DNA from: Flavobacterium phragmitis
GTDB taxonomy: Bacteria > Bacteroidota > Bacteroidia > Flavobacteriales > Flavobacteriaceae
DNA: 64,000 nucleotides
Direction of reading: 5' to 3'
Assembly: GCF_900112575.1 (NCBI RefSeq)
Contig: NZ_FOMH01000005.1
Location: forward strand, 335,993 to 399,992
Shown here: positions 28,012-37,168 of the stretch, piece after piece
Layout of the letters: each line of letters starts with the position of its first letter
Numbering within the stretch: the stretch's first letter is position 1
The notes under the pieces: generated by a model
Databases searched by the model: none
What the model was told of the DNA's origin: nothing
Seen by the model: only the letters and a program-made list of their open reading frames with translations
Made by a program: the position numbers and the translations under genes

Positions 28012-28048
28012 AAAAGCACCTTCAAACATTAAGTCTAAAGGTGCTTTT
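28012..28048 (-). terminator. Intrinsic terminator of the metal-efflux operon
   Basis: Arms AAAAGCACCTT (28012-28022) and AAGGTGCTTTT (28038-28048) form an 11-bp stem that starts about 24 bases after the pump stop codon. The T tract on the minus strand is short (TTTTA). Confidence 0.75.
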
Positions 28049-28071
28049 TCTCAATTTATATAATAGTAAGA

Positions 28072-31000
28072 TTAAGATTCTTCGTTGCTTTTATCTTTCT
28101 TACGATATACCAAATAAAATACTTGTGGTAATACTGTTAGCGATAAAATCATACAGGTTATTAATCCTCCCACAATCATAATAGCTAATGGTTTTTGTAC
28201 TTCAGAACCCATTCCTGTTGATAGTGCAGCAGGCAATAATCCTAGAGATCCCATAAGTGCAATCATTACGATTGGTCGGATTCTACTGTGAATTCCGTGT
28301 GCAATAGCATCTCTTAAATGCATTCCGGCACGCATATTTTCCCTAATCATCCCGATGAGGACAATACTGTCAATTGCGCTGACACCAAACAGGATAATAA
28401 ATCCAATTCCTGCTGATATCCCGAATACTGTTCCAGTTACCCAAAGCGACAAGAATCCACCAATGAATGCGTAAGGCATTGCAGTTACAGCAATCATAGT
28501 ATCTTTGAAATTACCAAAATTAAAATACAATAAACATAAAATCAATACCAAAACAACAGGAACAATCATCGCTAATTGTTTAGAGGCTCTTTCTTTACTT
28601 TCAAATTCTCCAGCCCATTTAATCACATTTTCCTTAGGAAGTTTTACTTCTGCAACTACTTTTTTCTGTGCTTCTTCAATGGTGCTTCCTAAATCGCGTC
28701 CTTCAATATTAAATCCTACAGCGATATAACGGCTGTTTCCTTCTCGATAAATAAAAGTTGGGCCTGTTTTGTATTCTACAGTTGCAATTTCTTTCAAAGG
28801 CACTTTTTTACCATTCATGGTTGGAATCAGGATGCCTTCAATTTTTTCTTTTGAGTCACGATATTCTTTTTCAAAACGTAAAGTGATATCAAAGATTTTT
28901 TCCTCATCATAATATTTAGTAGCGGCTTGTCCTCCAATTGTCATTCTAATTACAGCTTGCGCATCGGCTGTTGTTATGGCATATCGAGCCATTTTTTCGT
29001 CGTGCAGCTGAATTCGTAATTCGGGCAGACCAATATTTTTATAAACATTAATATCCTCGATTCCTCTTACGTCTTTAATTGAGTTGGCCACTTTTCCTGC
29101 CATTTCTTCTAGTTCAAAAAGATCGTTTCCAAAAATTTTGATTGCGAGCGGACTTTTGACACCGGCAACATATTCTTCAACGTTATCTTGAATAGGCTGA
29201 CTGAAACCAAAGGCGATTCCCGGATATACATCGAGTATTTTTTTGATTTCGGAAATCAATTCCTCTTTGCTGATATCATGTTTCCATTCGTCTTTATGTT
29301 TTAATTCGATATGAAATTCAATATTAAAAAAACCTGTTGGATCTGTTCCGTCATTAGGTCTTCCCGTTTGTGAAAGGACAAATTTTACTTCTTCAAACTT
29401 CCTGATTTTGGCCTTCATTTCTTTCGTCAACCTTACTGATTCATCAAGATTGATGCTGTTTGGCAATGTTGCTCTTACATAAATAGCTCCTTCATTCAGT
29501 TTCGGAATAAATTCTGAACCGTAAAATGCAAATCGTACACAGCAGATTGCTAATAAAACTAAAAACGCATATATAGTTGTTTTGCGATGTTTGGTACTCC
29601 ATTGAAACAGCTTATACAGATTTTCTCTAAAGAAACGCGAAATCATATTTTCTTTCTCGACAATATTTTTCTTCAACATTACTTTACACATTGCGGGAAC
29701 ATAAGTTAGAGATAATATCAATGAACCTAACAATGCATAACCTAGAGTAAAGGCTAGGGGAGAGAACATTTTTCCTTCTACTTTAGTAAAAGAAAAAATA
29801 GGCATTAGCGCCACGATCAAAATAATTAGTGCAAAGAAAATATAGGTAGCAACACTTCCAACGCTTTTCTTGATAAGCCCCATTTTACTCATGCTGTTAA
29901 AACGTTCCATTCCCACTTTATGCGCTTTCTTTTCGAGGGAAACAAAGACTTGTTCAACAATAACGAGAGTTCCTTCCAGAAGTAATCCAAAATCTAACGC
30001 TCCCATCGAAATTAAATTGGCAGGCAATCCTTGAATTCGCAACATTACAATAGCAAATAAGAACGCAAGCGGAATTACAGAAGCGACAATTAATGACGTT
30101 CTCCAGTTGTAAAGGAATATAAACACAATTAACGACACCAATAAAACGCCTTCAACAAGGTTTTTGGTAACCGTTTTTACGGTTGTATTGACTAATTCTG
30201 TACGGTCAATAAACGGAACTATTTTTACATTATCCGGTAAAACTCTTTCGTTAAGTTCTTCAAGACGTACTTTTAGTTTCTTGATTACTTCTCCCGGATT
30301 TTCACCTCGAAGCATTACAACAATACCTTCAACAACATCATCATTTCCGTCTAAACCAACTTGTCCTAGTCTTGGTTTTGCTGAAATGGAAACTTCGGCT
30401 ACATTTTTTACCAATATAGGCGCAGAACCTTTGGTTTCAATTAAAATATTCCCAATGTCTTCGATTTTGTTGATTAATCCAACGCCTCGAACAACGTAAG
30501 CCTGATCGCCACGCTGAATAACATCGCCTCCAACGTTGATATTACTTTTTGAAACGGCTTCGTAAACATCTAATGCCGATAAATTGTAATTCTCTAATTG
30601 TGTTGGATTGATTTTGATTTCGAACATTTTTTCTTCACCGCCAAAACTTACCACATCGGCAACACCTGGAACCGAGATCAATTCTCTTTCGATTACCCAA
30701 TCCTGAATGGCTTTGATTTCTTTGATGGGCAAATCACTTTTGATTACATATCGAAATATTTCACCAGTTGCTCCGGAAGGTGGATCGATTTCTACATCGG
30801 CCCCTTCCGGAAGATCAAGTCCGTTAAGGCGATTTGAAGCATATTGTTGTGCGTAAAAATCTTCGACACCATCGTCAAATAATACGGTTACAACCGATAA
30901 TCCAAAAAGCGAAATAGAGCGTACTTCTGCTTTTTTGGGTATCGTATTCATTTGTTTTGAAATAGGAAGCGTGATGAACTTTTCTACTTCTTCGGCACTT

Positions 31001-31176
31001 CTTCCTGGCCATTGTGTAATGATTCTCGCCCTTGTATTGGTCACATCTGGAAAAGCTTCAATGGGTGTATGAATATAGCTTACGATACCGGCGACTAATA
31101 ATATAGCGGTCAGGAAAAAAACGATGAGGGAGTTTTTTAGCGAGAAAGCTACTAAACCTTGTACAAATTTTTTCAT
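28072..31176 (-). CDS. Heavy-metal-type RND efflux pump (CusA/CzcA family)
   Basis: This 1034-residue inner-membrane pump of the HME family opens with FSLKNSLIVFFLTAILL and IHTPIEAFPDVTNTRARI. The TM4 signature reads DFGLLLEGTLVIVEQ (Asp395, Glu401, Glu408, Gln409). Divalent-metal CzcA-type pumps usually have DFGxxVDGAVxxVEN, so two key positions are changed conservatively. It exports metal ions, either divalent or monovalent, to the TolC-type duct encoded upstream. It is last in the duct-adaptor-pump operon. Confidence 0.92.
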   Translation of the reverse strand: MKKFVQGLVAFSLKNSLIVFFLTAILLVAGIVSYIHTPIEAFPDVTNTRARIITQWPGRSAEEVEKFITLPISKQMNTIPKKAEVRSISLFGLSVVTVLFDDGVEDFYAQQYASNRLNGLDLPEGADVEIDPPSGATGEIFRYVIKSDLPIKEIKAIQDWVIERELISVPGVADVVSFGGEEKMFEIKINPTQLENYNLSALDVYEAVSKSNINVGGDVIQRGDQAYVVRGVGLINKIEDIGNILIETKGSAPILVKNVAEVSISAKPRLGQVGLDGNDDVVEGIVVMLRGENPGEVIKKLKVRLEELNERVLPDNVKIVPFIDRTELVNTTVKTVTKNLVEGVLLVSLIVFIFLYNWRTSLIVASVIPLAFLFAIVMLRIQGLPANLISMGALDFGLLLEGTLVIVEQVFVSLEKKAHKVGMERFNSMSKMGLIKKSVGSVATYIFFALIILIVALMPIFSFTKVEGKMFSPLAFTLGYALLGSLILSLTYVPAMCKVMLKKNIVEKENMISRFFRENLYKLFQWSTKHRKTTIYAFLVLLAICCVRFAFYGSEFIPKLNEGAIYVRATLPNSINLDESVRLTKEMKAKIRKFEEVKFVLSQTGRPNDGTDPTGFFNIEFHIELKHKDEWKHDISKEELISEIKKILDVYPGIAFGFSQPIQDNVEEYVAGVKSPLAIKIFGNDLFELEEMAGKVANSIKDVRGIEDINVYKNIGLPELRIQLHDEKMARYAITTADAQAVIRMTIGGQAATKYYDEEKIFDITLRFEKEYRDSKEKIEGILIPTMNGKKVPLKEIATVEYKTGPTFIYREGNSRYIAVGFNIEGRDLGSTIEEAQKKVVAEVKLPKENVIKWAGEFESKERASKQLAMIVPVVLVLILCLLYFNFGNFKDTMIAVTAMPYAFIGGFLSLWVTGTVFGISAGIGFIILFGVSAIDSIVLIGMIRENMRAGMHLRDAIAHGIHSRIRPIVMIALMGSLGLLPAALSTGMGSEVQKPLAIMIVGGLITCMILSLTVLPQVFYLVYRKKDKSNEES

Positions 31177-31207
31177 GTCTTATTGTGTTTATCCATTTTT
31201 AGGATAA

Positions 31208-32296
31208 TTAGTTTTTTAATCTTTCGTGTATTAAGAGCTGATTTTTGGTAATAACCATTTCACCTTCGTTGACTCCTTTGTCAAAATAAACCCAGTTGTT
31301 GTTTTTTATAATCGGATTAATTTCTCTGGTTTCTATTGTACAGTCATTTTTGTAGATTAAAATATGATCGCGATTGTTGTCAAAAATGACTGCTTTTGCA
31401 GGAACGGCGACTAATGTTTCGCCACCTAGACTTTTATCAATAATGATATCTGCGGTCATTCCTGGTTTTAGTTTTAAGTTTTTGTTTTCCATTACGATTC
31501 TTGCTTTCAAAACGTGTTCATCGGCATCAAAAACTTTGGCCATCATTTTTATTTTTCCTTTAAAAATTTCTCCCGGATATGCTGGTGTTGTAACATCTAC
31601 GGGCATATTTTCAGAGATGTTTTTTAAATTACTGGTATAAACATTTACCAAAACCCAGATTTCTTTTAGGTCAGAAATGGTAAAAAGGGGTTCGCTACCA
31701 TCTGTAATCTGCATTCCCGGACTTATATTTTTGTCTACGATATAACCTTCTGTTGGTGCTTTTATCTGAAATACAGATCTTTCACTGCTGGCACTGAACA
31801 TGGCCAGATTGGCTCTTACGTTTTCAAGCGATGATTTTAAAACATCCAATTCGCTTTGTGCCTGCATTAAATCTTTTTGAGAAGAAATTCCATCTTCAAA
31901 CATAGATTTAACCGATTGTAAATTGCGCTGTGCTACCGTAATTTGCGATTGCAATGATTTGCTTTCAGACTGCATACTGTTTAATTCGGTACTTTTTATT
32001 TCTGCCAGAACCTGTCCTTTTCTAACATAATCTCCCAAAGAGAAAGCCGTTTTGGTAATAATGCCTTCAACAAGGCTGTTAAACTGAACGACATTATCAC
32101 CATTGTAAGTAATATTTCCAGTAAGATTTATTGATTCGCTTACAGGACGTTTTTGTACTGACTCTATTGTAATTTTTTCTTTTAGATCTTTATCAATGCA
32201 GAACTTTTCGTCTTTCGTTTCTTTTACTTCTTCTTTTTTTCCGCATCCATAAACGAGCATTAACCCAAGTATTGGGAATACAATATATTTTTTCAT
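31208..32296 (-). CDS. Heavy-metal RND efflux adaptor lipoprotein
   Basis: This 362-residue adaptor has a lipobox LMLVYGC (Cys18), a barrel-sandwich domain around FNSLVEGIITKTAFSLGDYV, an alpha hairpin and a C-terminal KPGMTADIIIDKSLGGETLV beta barrel. It joins the metal pump to the outer-membrane factor. Short gaps to both neighbours (about 30 bases) mark an operon. There is no large His- or Met-rich metal-binding extension. Confidence 0.92.
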   Translation of the reverse strand: MKKYIVFPILGLMLVYGCGKKEEVKETKDEKFCIDKDLKEKITIESVQKRPVSESINLTGNITYNGDNVVQFNSLVEGIITKTAFSLGDYVRKGQVLAEIKSTELNSMQSESKSLQSQITVAQRNLQSVKSMFEDGISSQKDLMQAQSELDVLKSSLENVRANLAMFSASSERSVFQIKAPTEGYIVDKNISPGMQITDGSEPLFTISDLKEIWVLVNVYTSNLKNISENMPVDVTTPAYPGEIFKGKIKMMAKVFDADEHVLKARIVMENKNLKLKPGMTADIIIDKSLGGETLVAVPAKAVIFDNNRDHILIYKNDCTIETREINPIIKNNNWVYFDKGVNEGEMVITKNQLLIHERLKN

Positions 32297-32326
32297 TTTT
32301 GATGTTATTTTTTATATAATTAAGTT

Positions 32327-33613
32327 TTAATTGATTTCCTGACCTGAGATATAGCGCAGTTCTTCCAGATTTTTGTTGAGGTCTTTTTTAGCATTAAGAA
32401 GGATTGATTTATTGTCTAAATAGGCATCGACAAAATCCAGAAATTCCAGCATACTGGTGTTTTTCTGCATGAAGTTTTTGCGATAAGCTTCTAGAAGTTT
32501 ATCCAAATCCTCTTCGTAATTGGCTTCTACATTTTCGTATAATTTTTTCGTTGCCAATAAATCTTCATAAGATTGCAACACTTCCGATTGTACGCTTAAT
32601 GTTTTCTCTTCAGTTAATAATTTTCCCTGATCTACTGCCAGTTTTGCAGCTTTAACATTTCCTTGATTTCTATTAAAAAAAGGAAGATCAAGAGAGAAAC
32701 CAACTCCTACGAAATCATTCATTAAACTCGCTCCGCGGTCATAGCTTACACCAAGGGTAACGTCTGGAGTTCGCATCGCTCTTTCGTATTTGTATTTGTT
32801 TTCGTTATAATCGTTTCCAAGTTTAAGAACTTTCATGTCTGGACGATTTTCTACAGCCGAAGCCATAAGATTTCCTAAGTTGATGTTTTCAATGTTTTTA
32901 TTATCAGGAACAAAACCATCATAAGTAAGTTTGATAAAGCTTGCAGCAGGAAGGTTCATTAAAACTTTAAGCTCTTTTTGCAGCGCATTATTGTCTTTTT
33001 GTAAATCACTTATTTCTTTTAAAAAACCAAGTTCAGTTGCTTTTAATCTAATATATTCACCTTTGCCAACATTGCCTTGTTTTACCTGATTGCTGTAAGC
33101 TTTTAGTAAAGTCTGCATAGACGAAAGTTGTTTTTTGTAAATCGCTGTTTGAGCTTGATTGTATTGAAGTTCCGTTAGATTGCCACGAAATTCAATTTTT
33201 AGATTACGCAAAAAAGTCTTGAAGTATTCTTTGGCAATAGCCGCATTCACTTTTTCCATGGCAATCATCTTTTTGCGTTTTCCGGCAGTCTGAATAAGCT
33301 GTTCTAATTCTGCAGTGACTTGAGATGTTTTACCAAAATTTCCCCATAATGGAGGAAGTTGTTGTGCCGTAGCATTGTTCCAAAGATTGATTTCGCCAAT
33401 AGTCAGTGTTGGATTAGGCCATAATTTTGCCTGAATTACCTGTGCATCGGCAATATCGATGTTTAGTTTTTCGGAAATAAGAGAAATATTCTTTTCCAGA
33501 AATAAAGCCTCGGCTTTTGTTCTAGAAAGAACAATTGTATCGTTTATTGCAGTAAGCTGCGCCACACTTTTGTGTGAAACAATAACAAACAAGGTTAAAA
33601 GTATACGTTTCAA
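32327..33613 (-). CDS. TolC-family outer-membrane factor of the metal pump
   Basis: This 428-residue protein has a signal peptide (about residues 1-18) but no lipobox Cys, so it is a non-lipidated TolC/CzcC-like duct. Two long coiled-coil halves with VIQAKLWPNPTLTIGEINLW and TPDVTLGVSYDRG are visible. It is the first gene of the metal-efflux operon and is preceded by a TAnnTTTG element and phased repeats. Confidence 0.9.
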   Translation of the reverse strand: MKRILLTLFVIVSHKSVAQLTAINDTIVLSRTKAEALFLEKNISLISEKLNIDIADAQVIQAKLWPNPTLTIGEINLWNNATAQQLPPLWGNFGKTSQVTAELEQLIQTAGKRKKMIAMEKVNAAIAKEYFKTFLRNLKIEFRGNLTELQYNQAQTAIYKKQLSSMQTLLKAYSNQVKQGNVGKGEYIRLKATELGFLKEISDLQKDNNALQKELKVLMNLPAASFIKLTYDGFVPDNKNIENINLGNLMASAVENRPDMKVLKLGNDYNENKYKYERAMRTPDVTLGVSYDRGASLMNDFVGVGFSLDLPFFNRNQGNVKAAKLAVDQGKLLTEEKTLSVQSEVLQSYEDLLATKKLYENVEANYEEDLDKLLEAYRKNFMQKNTSMLEFLDFVDAYLDNKSILLNAKKDLNKNLEELRYISGQEIN

Positions 33614-33635
33614 ATTAAGTAGTTTAAATATCCTG

Positions 33636-33643
33636 CAAAGTTA
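33636..33643 (-). promoter_or_regulatory. -7 promoter element of the metal-efflux operon
   Basis: The minus strand reads TAACTTTG, a perfect TAnnTTTG, 23 bases before the duct gene ATG. No clear TTTG exists at -33, as expected for an activated promoter. Confidence 0.65.
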
Positions 33644-33687
33644 TCTGCGGTATATTAGCCACTAATTTGATGTATATTATAAGGCGG

Positions 33688-33714
33688 TTAGAGCTGGATT
33701 AGAAAACGATTAGA
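33688..33714. promoter_or_regulatory. 11-bp phased TTAGA repeats, OmpR-type operator candidate
   Basis: Three TTAGA words lie at 33688, 33699 and 33710, exactly 11 bases apart, about 45 bases upstream of the -7 element and overlapping the kinase stop codon. OmpR-family regulators bind direct repeats on one DNA face with 10-11 bp period. The adjacent response regulator is the obvious ligand. Confidence 0.6.
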
Positions 33715-35068
33715 GTGGCGGAAACTCTAATGTTACCGTTGTTCCCTGATCTTTTTTGGAAGTAATGGTAAAGTTTATATTGTTTTGTTTAAAGATAATA
33801 TTGGCCAATGAAAGTCCAACGCCACTGCCTTTTATATCTTTTACATTTTTGCCTCTGTAAAAAGTTTGTTTGATAAATAATAAATCGTCTTCGCTGATTC
33901 CGGTTCCGCGGTCTTCGATTATAATTTTAAGTTGATTATCTTGCTGAAGCAGACTTATTTTAATCGGGTTTCCGTTAGAATATTTGACAGCATTTTCGAT
34001 AATATTATACAAAGCAATTTTAATTTCGTTGTTGTTTCCTTTTATAGAAAGCAATTTGTCATTTTCAACTTCAAGGACAATTTGTATCGGTGACCTTTTG
34101 AGTTCATAAATATCTGGTAATTGATCGTTTATGTCCCAAAGTAATTCATCGACTCTAAAAATTTCATTGAGTTCTGTATTGTTTCGAAGCCCCGAAAGCA
34201 TCATGAGTGTATTCAAAGTATCTTCTATCTGATAGACGTTTTCTAATACTTTCTCAGACATTTCTCTGTATTCTGTACTTGTTCTGTCTTTTTGAGCAAA
34301 TACTTCAAGATTTCCTGAAATTGCGGTTAAAGGTGTTTTGAATTCATGCGAAACATAATTGATAAAATTCTTCTGAATGACAAAGGTGTCTGATAATCTG
34401 TTGAATAAGTTATTGTAAGTTGCTACAAGTTCCTGAATGTCATCTTTCGTATCGGGAATAACGATTTGCCGATGGAGAGATGAAGCCTGAATTTCATTTA
34501 CCTGATCGATGATATTTTTTATTGGACTGTAAGCCAAATTAGAAAGAACACGGCTTACAATATAAATAGTTATTAATCCAATGATTAAGACCATAATCAT
34601 AATAATCTGCAGTCTATCGGTCATGGTTTTGAATTCGACATCGTTCTTTTTTACAAAAACAACAAAATCTCCTTGATTGTCATGGTAATAACTTCCGAAA
34701 TAGAAATGATGCTTTGATTTAAAGCTTAATTTTCGGTTTTTTCGAATATAATCAAGTCTTTCACGATTTATATTGTTATCTGAAGTTTTGTCTCCATAAA
34801 CAATTTGATTTCGTTTATCATAAACCCGCGTAATGATTTCTACCGAATTTTCTCTGAATTGCTGTCCAATTAACAAATGCTGATTATCTGGTAATTCATC
34901 TTTTTCCAGATAAAAAATACCCGTTAAAAGACATGTTTTTTGAAGCTCATTATAAACAATTTTTTCAGAATATGTATAGAATGAAAGATAGGTTATAATA
35001 GAAGCAATGACAAATACAACGCTAAAAGTCAAAGAAGATATTAGAGTAAATCGATTACGTATTCTCAT
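33710..35068 (-). CDS. Sensor histidine kinase (partner of OmpR-type regulator)
   Basis: This 452-residue kinase has two membrane helices (residues ~11-32 and 154-175) enclosing a periplasmic sensor of about 120 residues. A HAMP-like linker leads to the HisKA domain with phospho-acceptor His241 in YVSHEFKTPLTA. The ATPase domain has an N-box NIIENAVKYSN and a G-box GSGVGLSLANII. It follows the response regulator gene by two bases. It probably senses metal or envelope stress and controls the efflux operon downstream. Confidence 0.93.
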   Translation of the reverse strand: MRIRNRFTLISSLTFSVVFVIASIITYLSFYTYSEKIVYNELQKTCLLTGIFYLEKDELPDNQHLLIGQQFRENSVEIITRVYDKRNQIVYGDKTSDNNINRERLDYIRKNRKLSFKSKHHFYFGSYYHDNQGDFVVFVKKNDVEFKTMTDRLQIIMIMVLIIGLITIYIVSRVLSNLAYSPIKNIIDQVNEIQASSLHRQIVIPDTKDDIQELVATYNNLFNRLSDTFVIQKNFINYVSHEFKTPLTAISGNLEVFAQKDRTSTEYREMSEKVLENVYQIEDTLNTLMMLSGLRNNTELNEIFRVDELLWDINDQLPDIYELKRSPIQIVLEVENDKLLSIKGNNNEIKIALYNIIENAVKYSNGNPIKISLLQQDNQLKIIIEDRGTGISEDDLLFIKQTFYRGKNVKDIKGSGVGLSLANIIFKQNNINFTITSKKDQGTTVTLEFPPL

Positions 35069-35070
35069 GA

Positions 35071-35742
35071 TTATTCTTTAAGCATATATCCTGTACCTTT
35101 TATGGTATGAATAAATTTATGATTACGCTCAATTTTGTTTCTCAGATACGACACATAAACATCAACCACATTGGTGTTATTGTCGTAATTAATTCCCCAA
35201 ACAGCTTTTAATATCTGGGTTCTTGAAATGACCTTATTTCGGTTTTCCAATAAAAAAAGCAGGAGTTTATATTCTCTCGGAGACAAATCGATCAATTCAT
35301 TATTTTCGGTAACCTTATGTTCTTCAGGATTTATAGTTAAACTTCCTAAATTATACAAAGTTGCTGCTTTGTCGTAGTTAAATTTTGTTCGTCTTGTTAA
35401 GGCATTAACTCTCGAAATCAATTCTTTAAAATGAAAAGGCTTAACCAAATAATCATCTGCGCCAGAATCTAATGCATTAACCTTATCATCGGTGTCGCTC
35501 AAGGCGCTGAGCATTAAAATCGGTGTATGATTTTTTTTAAAACGCATTAATTTAGTTAATTGAATACCGTCTATTCCAGGAAGCATAATATCCATTAAAA
35601 TAATATCCCAAATATCATGTTGGATAAGATCTCTGGCAATTTCTCCAGTCTCAGCAAGATGAACAGTAAAATTATTTTCTTCTAATCCTTTTACTATAAA
35701 ATCGCTGATGCGCTTATCATCTTCAATAAGTAAAACATTCAT
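35071..35742 (-). CDS. OmpR/PhoB-family response regulator
   Basis: This 223-residue regulator has a receiver domain with phospho-acceptor Asp51 in ILMDIMLPGIDG and Lys of LVKPF near residue 101, then a winged-helix output domain ending KFIHTIKGTGYMLKE. It is first in the regulator-kinase pair and its product likely binds the TTAGA repeats upstream of the efflux operon. Confidence 0.93.
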   Translation of the reverse strand: MNVLLIEDDKRISDFIVKGLEENNFTVHLAETGEIARDLIQHDIWDIILMDIMLPGIDGIQLTKLMRFKKNHTPILMLSALSDTDDKVNALDSGADDYLVKPFHFKELISRVNALTRRTKFNYDKAATLYNLGSLTINPEEHKVTENNELIDLSPREYKLLLFLLENRNKVISRTQILKAVWGINYDNNTNVVDVYVSYLRNKIERNHKFIHTIKGTGYMLKE

Positions 35743-36087
35743 AAATGGTAAATTATAATGGTTGCTGTTTTGACTAAAACCGAAATGTGATAATCAAATT
35801 TTTAGATAAATTGTTTCGATAAAGATTCCCAAAAATAACATTTAATAAGTGAAGGAGATGTTAAATTGGAAAAATTGTAACATAACGACTTTTCCTTGCA
35901 GTAGATTTTTAGGAGTAATGAACTAAAGAAAAGCTATCGTTGACCAGTACAAGCGCCACAATTTGGCCAGGCTGAGAGAAGTTGAAGCCACACATCTAAA
36001 TATTTGATTTTTACGAAGTGTCTTTATAACAAAAACATGAATGCAATTAGCTGTATCGATATTTTTCGTAACATTACAAGAAAAAAA
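35743..36087. other. Intergenic region with a protein-like remnant
   Basis: About 345 bases. At 35927-36007 the plus strand reads an uninterrupted, start-less stretch ending LARLREVEATHLNI before a stop. Its G+C content is higher than the surroundings, so it may be the tail of a lost gene. No promoter or terminator could be placed. Confidence 0.4.
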
Positions 36088-36525
36088 ATGAAGACACTAA
36101 CTACTATAAAAACCACAGTCGCAGTTTTATTCTTCCAGCAGATTGCCTTTTCTCAGGAAACCAAAAAAGAAACTACACCGCCACAATACACAATCGAAAA
36201 CTGTGTCAACCATTTTGAAATAGACAAAGCAAAGAAAACCAAAGTCGGGTATCAATATTGGTTTGCCGATAAGGATTTCACTCAGGAAAATACTTTAAAA
36301 ATGAGTATCGTTGAACCAGGAAAATCTACCCATGCGCCACATCATCATCCTGAGGAAGAATTTTTCTACATCCTAGAAGGCACAGCCGAATTCTTTTTAA
36401 ACGGAAAAACCGTGACCGCTGGCCCAAATACCAGTTTTTATTGCCCGCCAAATGCGGAACACGGAATTAGTAATGCGGGAAAGACGGATTTAAAATATTT
36501 GGTGATTAAGAAGGATTTGAGGTAA
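36088..36525 (+). CDS. Secreted cupin-domain protein
   Basis: This protein has 145 residues from the ATG at 36088; an upstream ATG at 36004 would add 28 residues before the signal peptide and is less likely. A signal sequence (about residues 1-21, ending QIAFSQ) precedes a single cupin barrel. The metal-binding motif is HAPHHHPEEEFFYILEG, and the second-motif His lies in PPNAEHGISN. It likely acts in the periplasm as a small metal-dependent enzyme or binding protein. Substrate unknown. Confidence 0.85.
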   Translation: MKTLTTIKTTVAVLFFQQIAFSQETKKETTPPQYTIENCVNHFEIDKAKKTKVGYQYWFADKDFTQENTLKMSIVEPGKSTHAPHHHPEEEFFYILEGTAEFFLNGKTVTAGPNTSFYCPPNAEHGISNAGKTDLKYLVIKKDLR

Positions 36526-36542
36526 GCGTTCTTCTCATGTAT

Positions 36543-37013
36543 TTATTCTTCTTCTTCTTCTAAAACCACATTACGCGACTTTCTAAAATAATTTATCAAA
36601 AGTCCAATAAAACTTGATACTAAGTTAAGTAGAAGCATGCATAAAAAGTATTCAAGTTCTAAGGCATTTTTACCAATAACCAAATCTAATCTTTTAGATA
36701 AAACGGGCTGATAATTATAGAATTGCCAATTTTCATAATTGGTAAATTCATAGTAATGAATTTTTATTGTTCGAAGTAACAAAACTGCTGGAATAAAAAG
36801 CAGCACTGAAACTATTATAGAAAGCTTATTGTTGATGTAATTAATGATGAAGCATAAAATCAAATTCATCAAAACACTCAGAATGAGGAAGAAGATTGCT
36901 AATTCTTTTAAAAGAGGATAAGAACTAAGACATCCGAATATTGTTAAAAGGATTATTATGCTAGTACTAATAATAAATGAAGTTTTTAAGTTTTGTATCA
37001 TTTTTTCATTCAA
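36543..37013 (-). CDS. Hypothetical four-helix membrane protein
   Basis: This 156-residue protein has four predicted membrane segments and a poly-Glu C terminus (VVLEEEEE) encoded by a CTT microsatellite. A second in-frame Met at residue 5 could be the start. Family not recognised. It converges with the cupin gene. Confidence 0.6.
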   Translation of the reverse strand: MNEKMIQNLKTSFIISTSIIILLTIFGCLSSYPLLKELAIFFLILSVLMNLILCFIINYINNKLSIIVSVLLFIPAVLLLRTIKIHYYEFTNYENWQFYNYQPVLSKRLDLVIGKNALELEYFLCMLLLNLVSSFIGLLINYFRKSRNVVLEEEEE

Positions 37014-37168
37014 TTTTTTTGAAAGTAAGCAAGCTGATTTTATTTAGAATAACTTTCATAAATCTGTAATATAGAATTATAAATCATATCTCGTATTTAC
37101 AGGTTTTCCAATAAATAATGAGTTTGTAAACTGCTATGAAGAATAATATGTAAATTAAATCCAATAGT

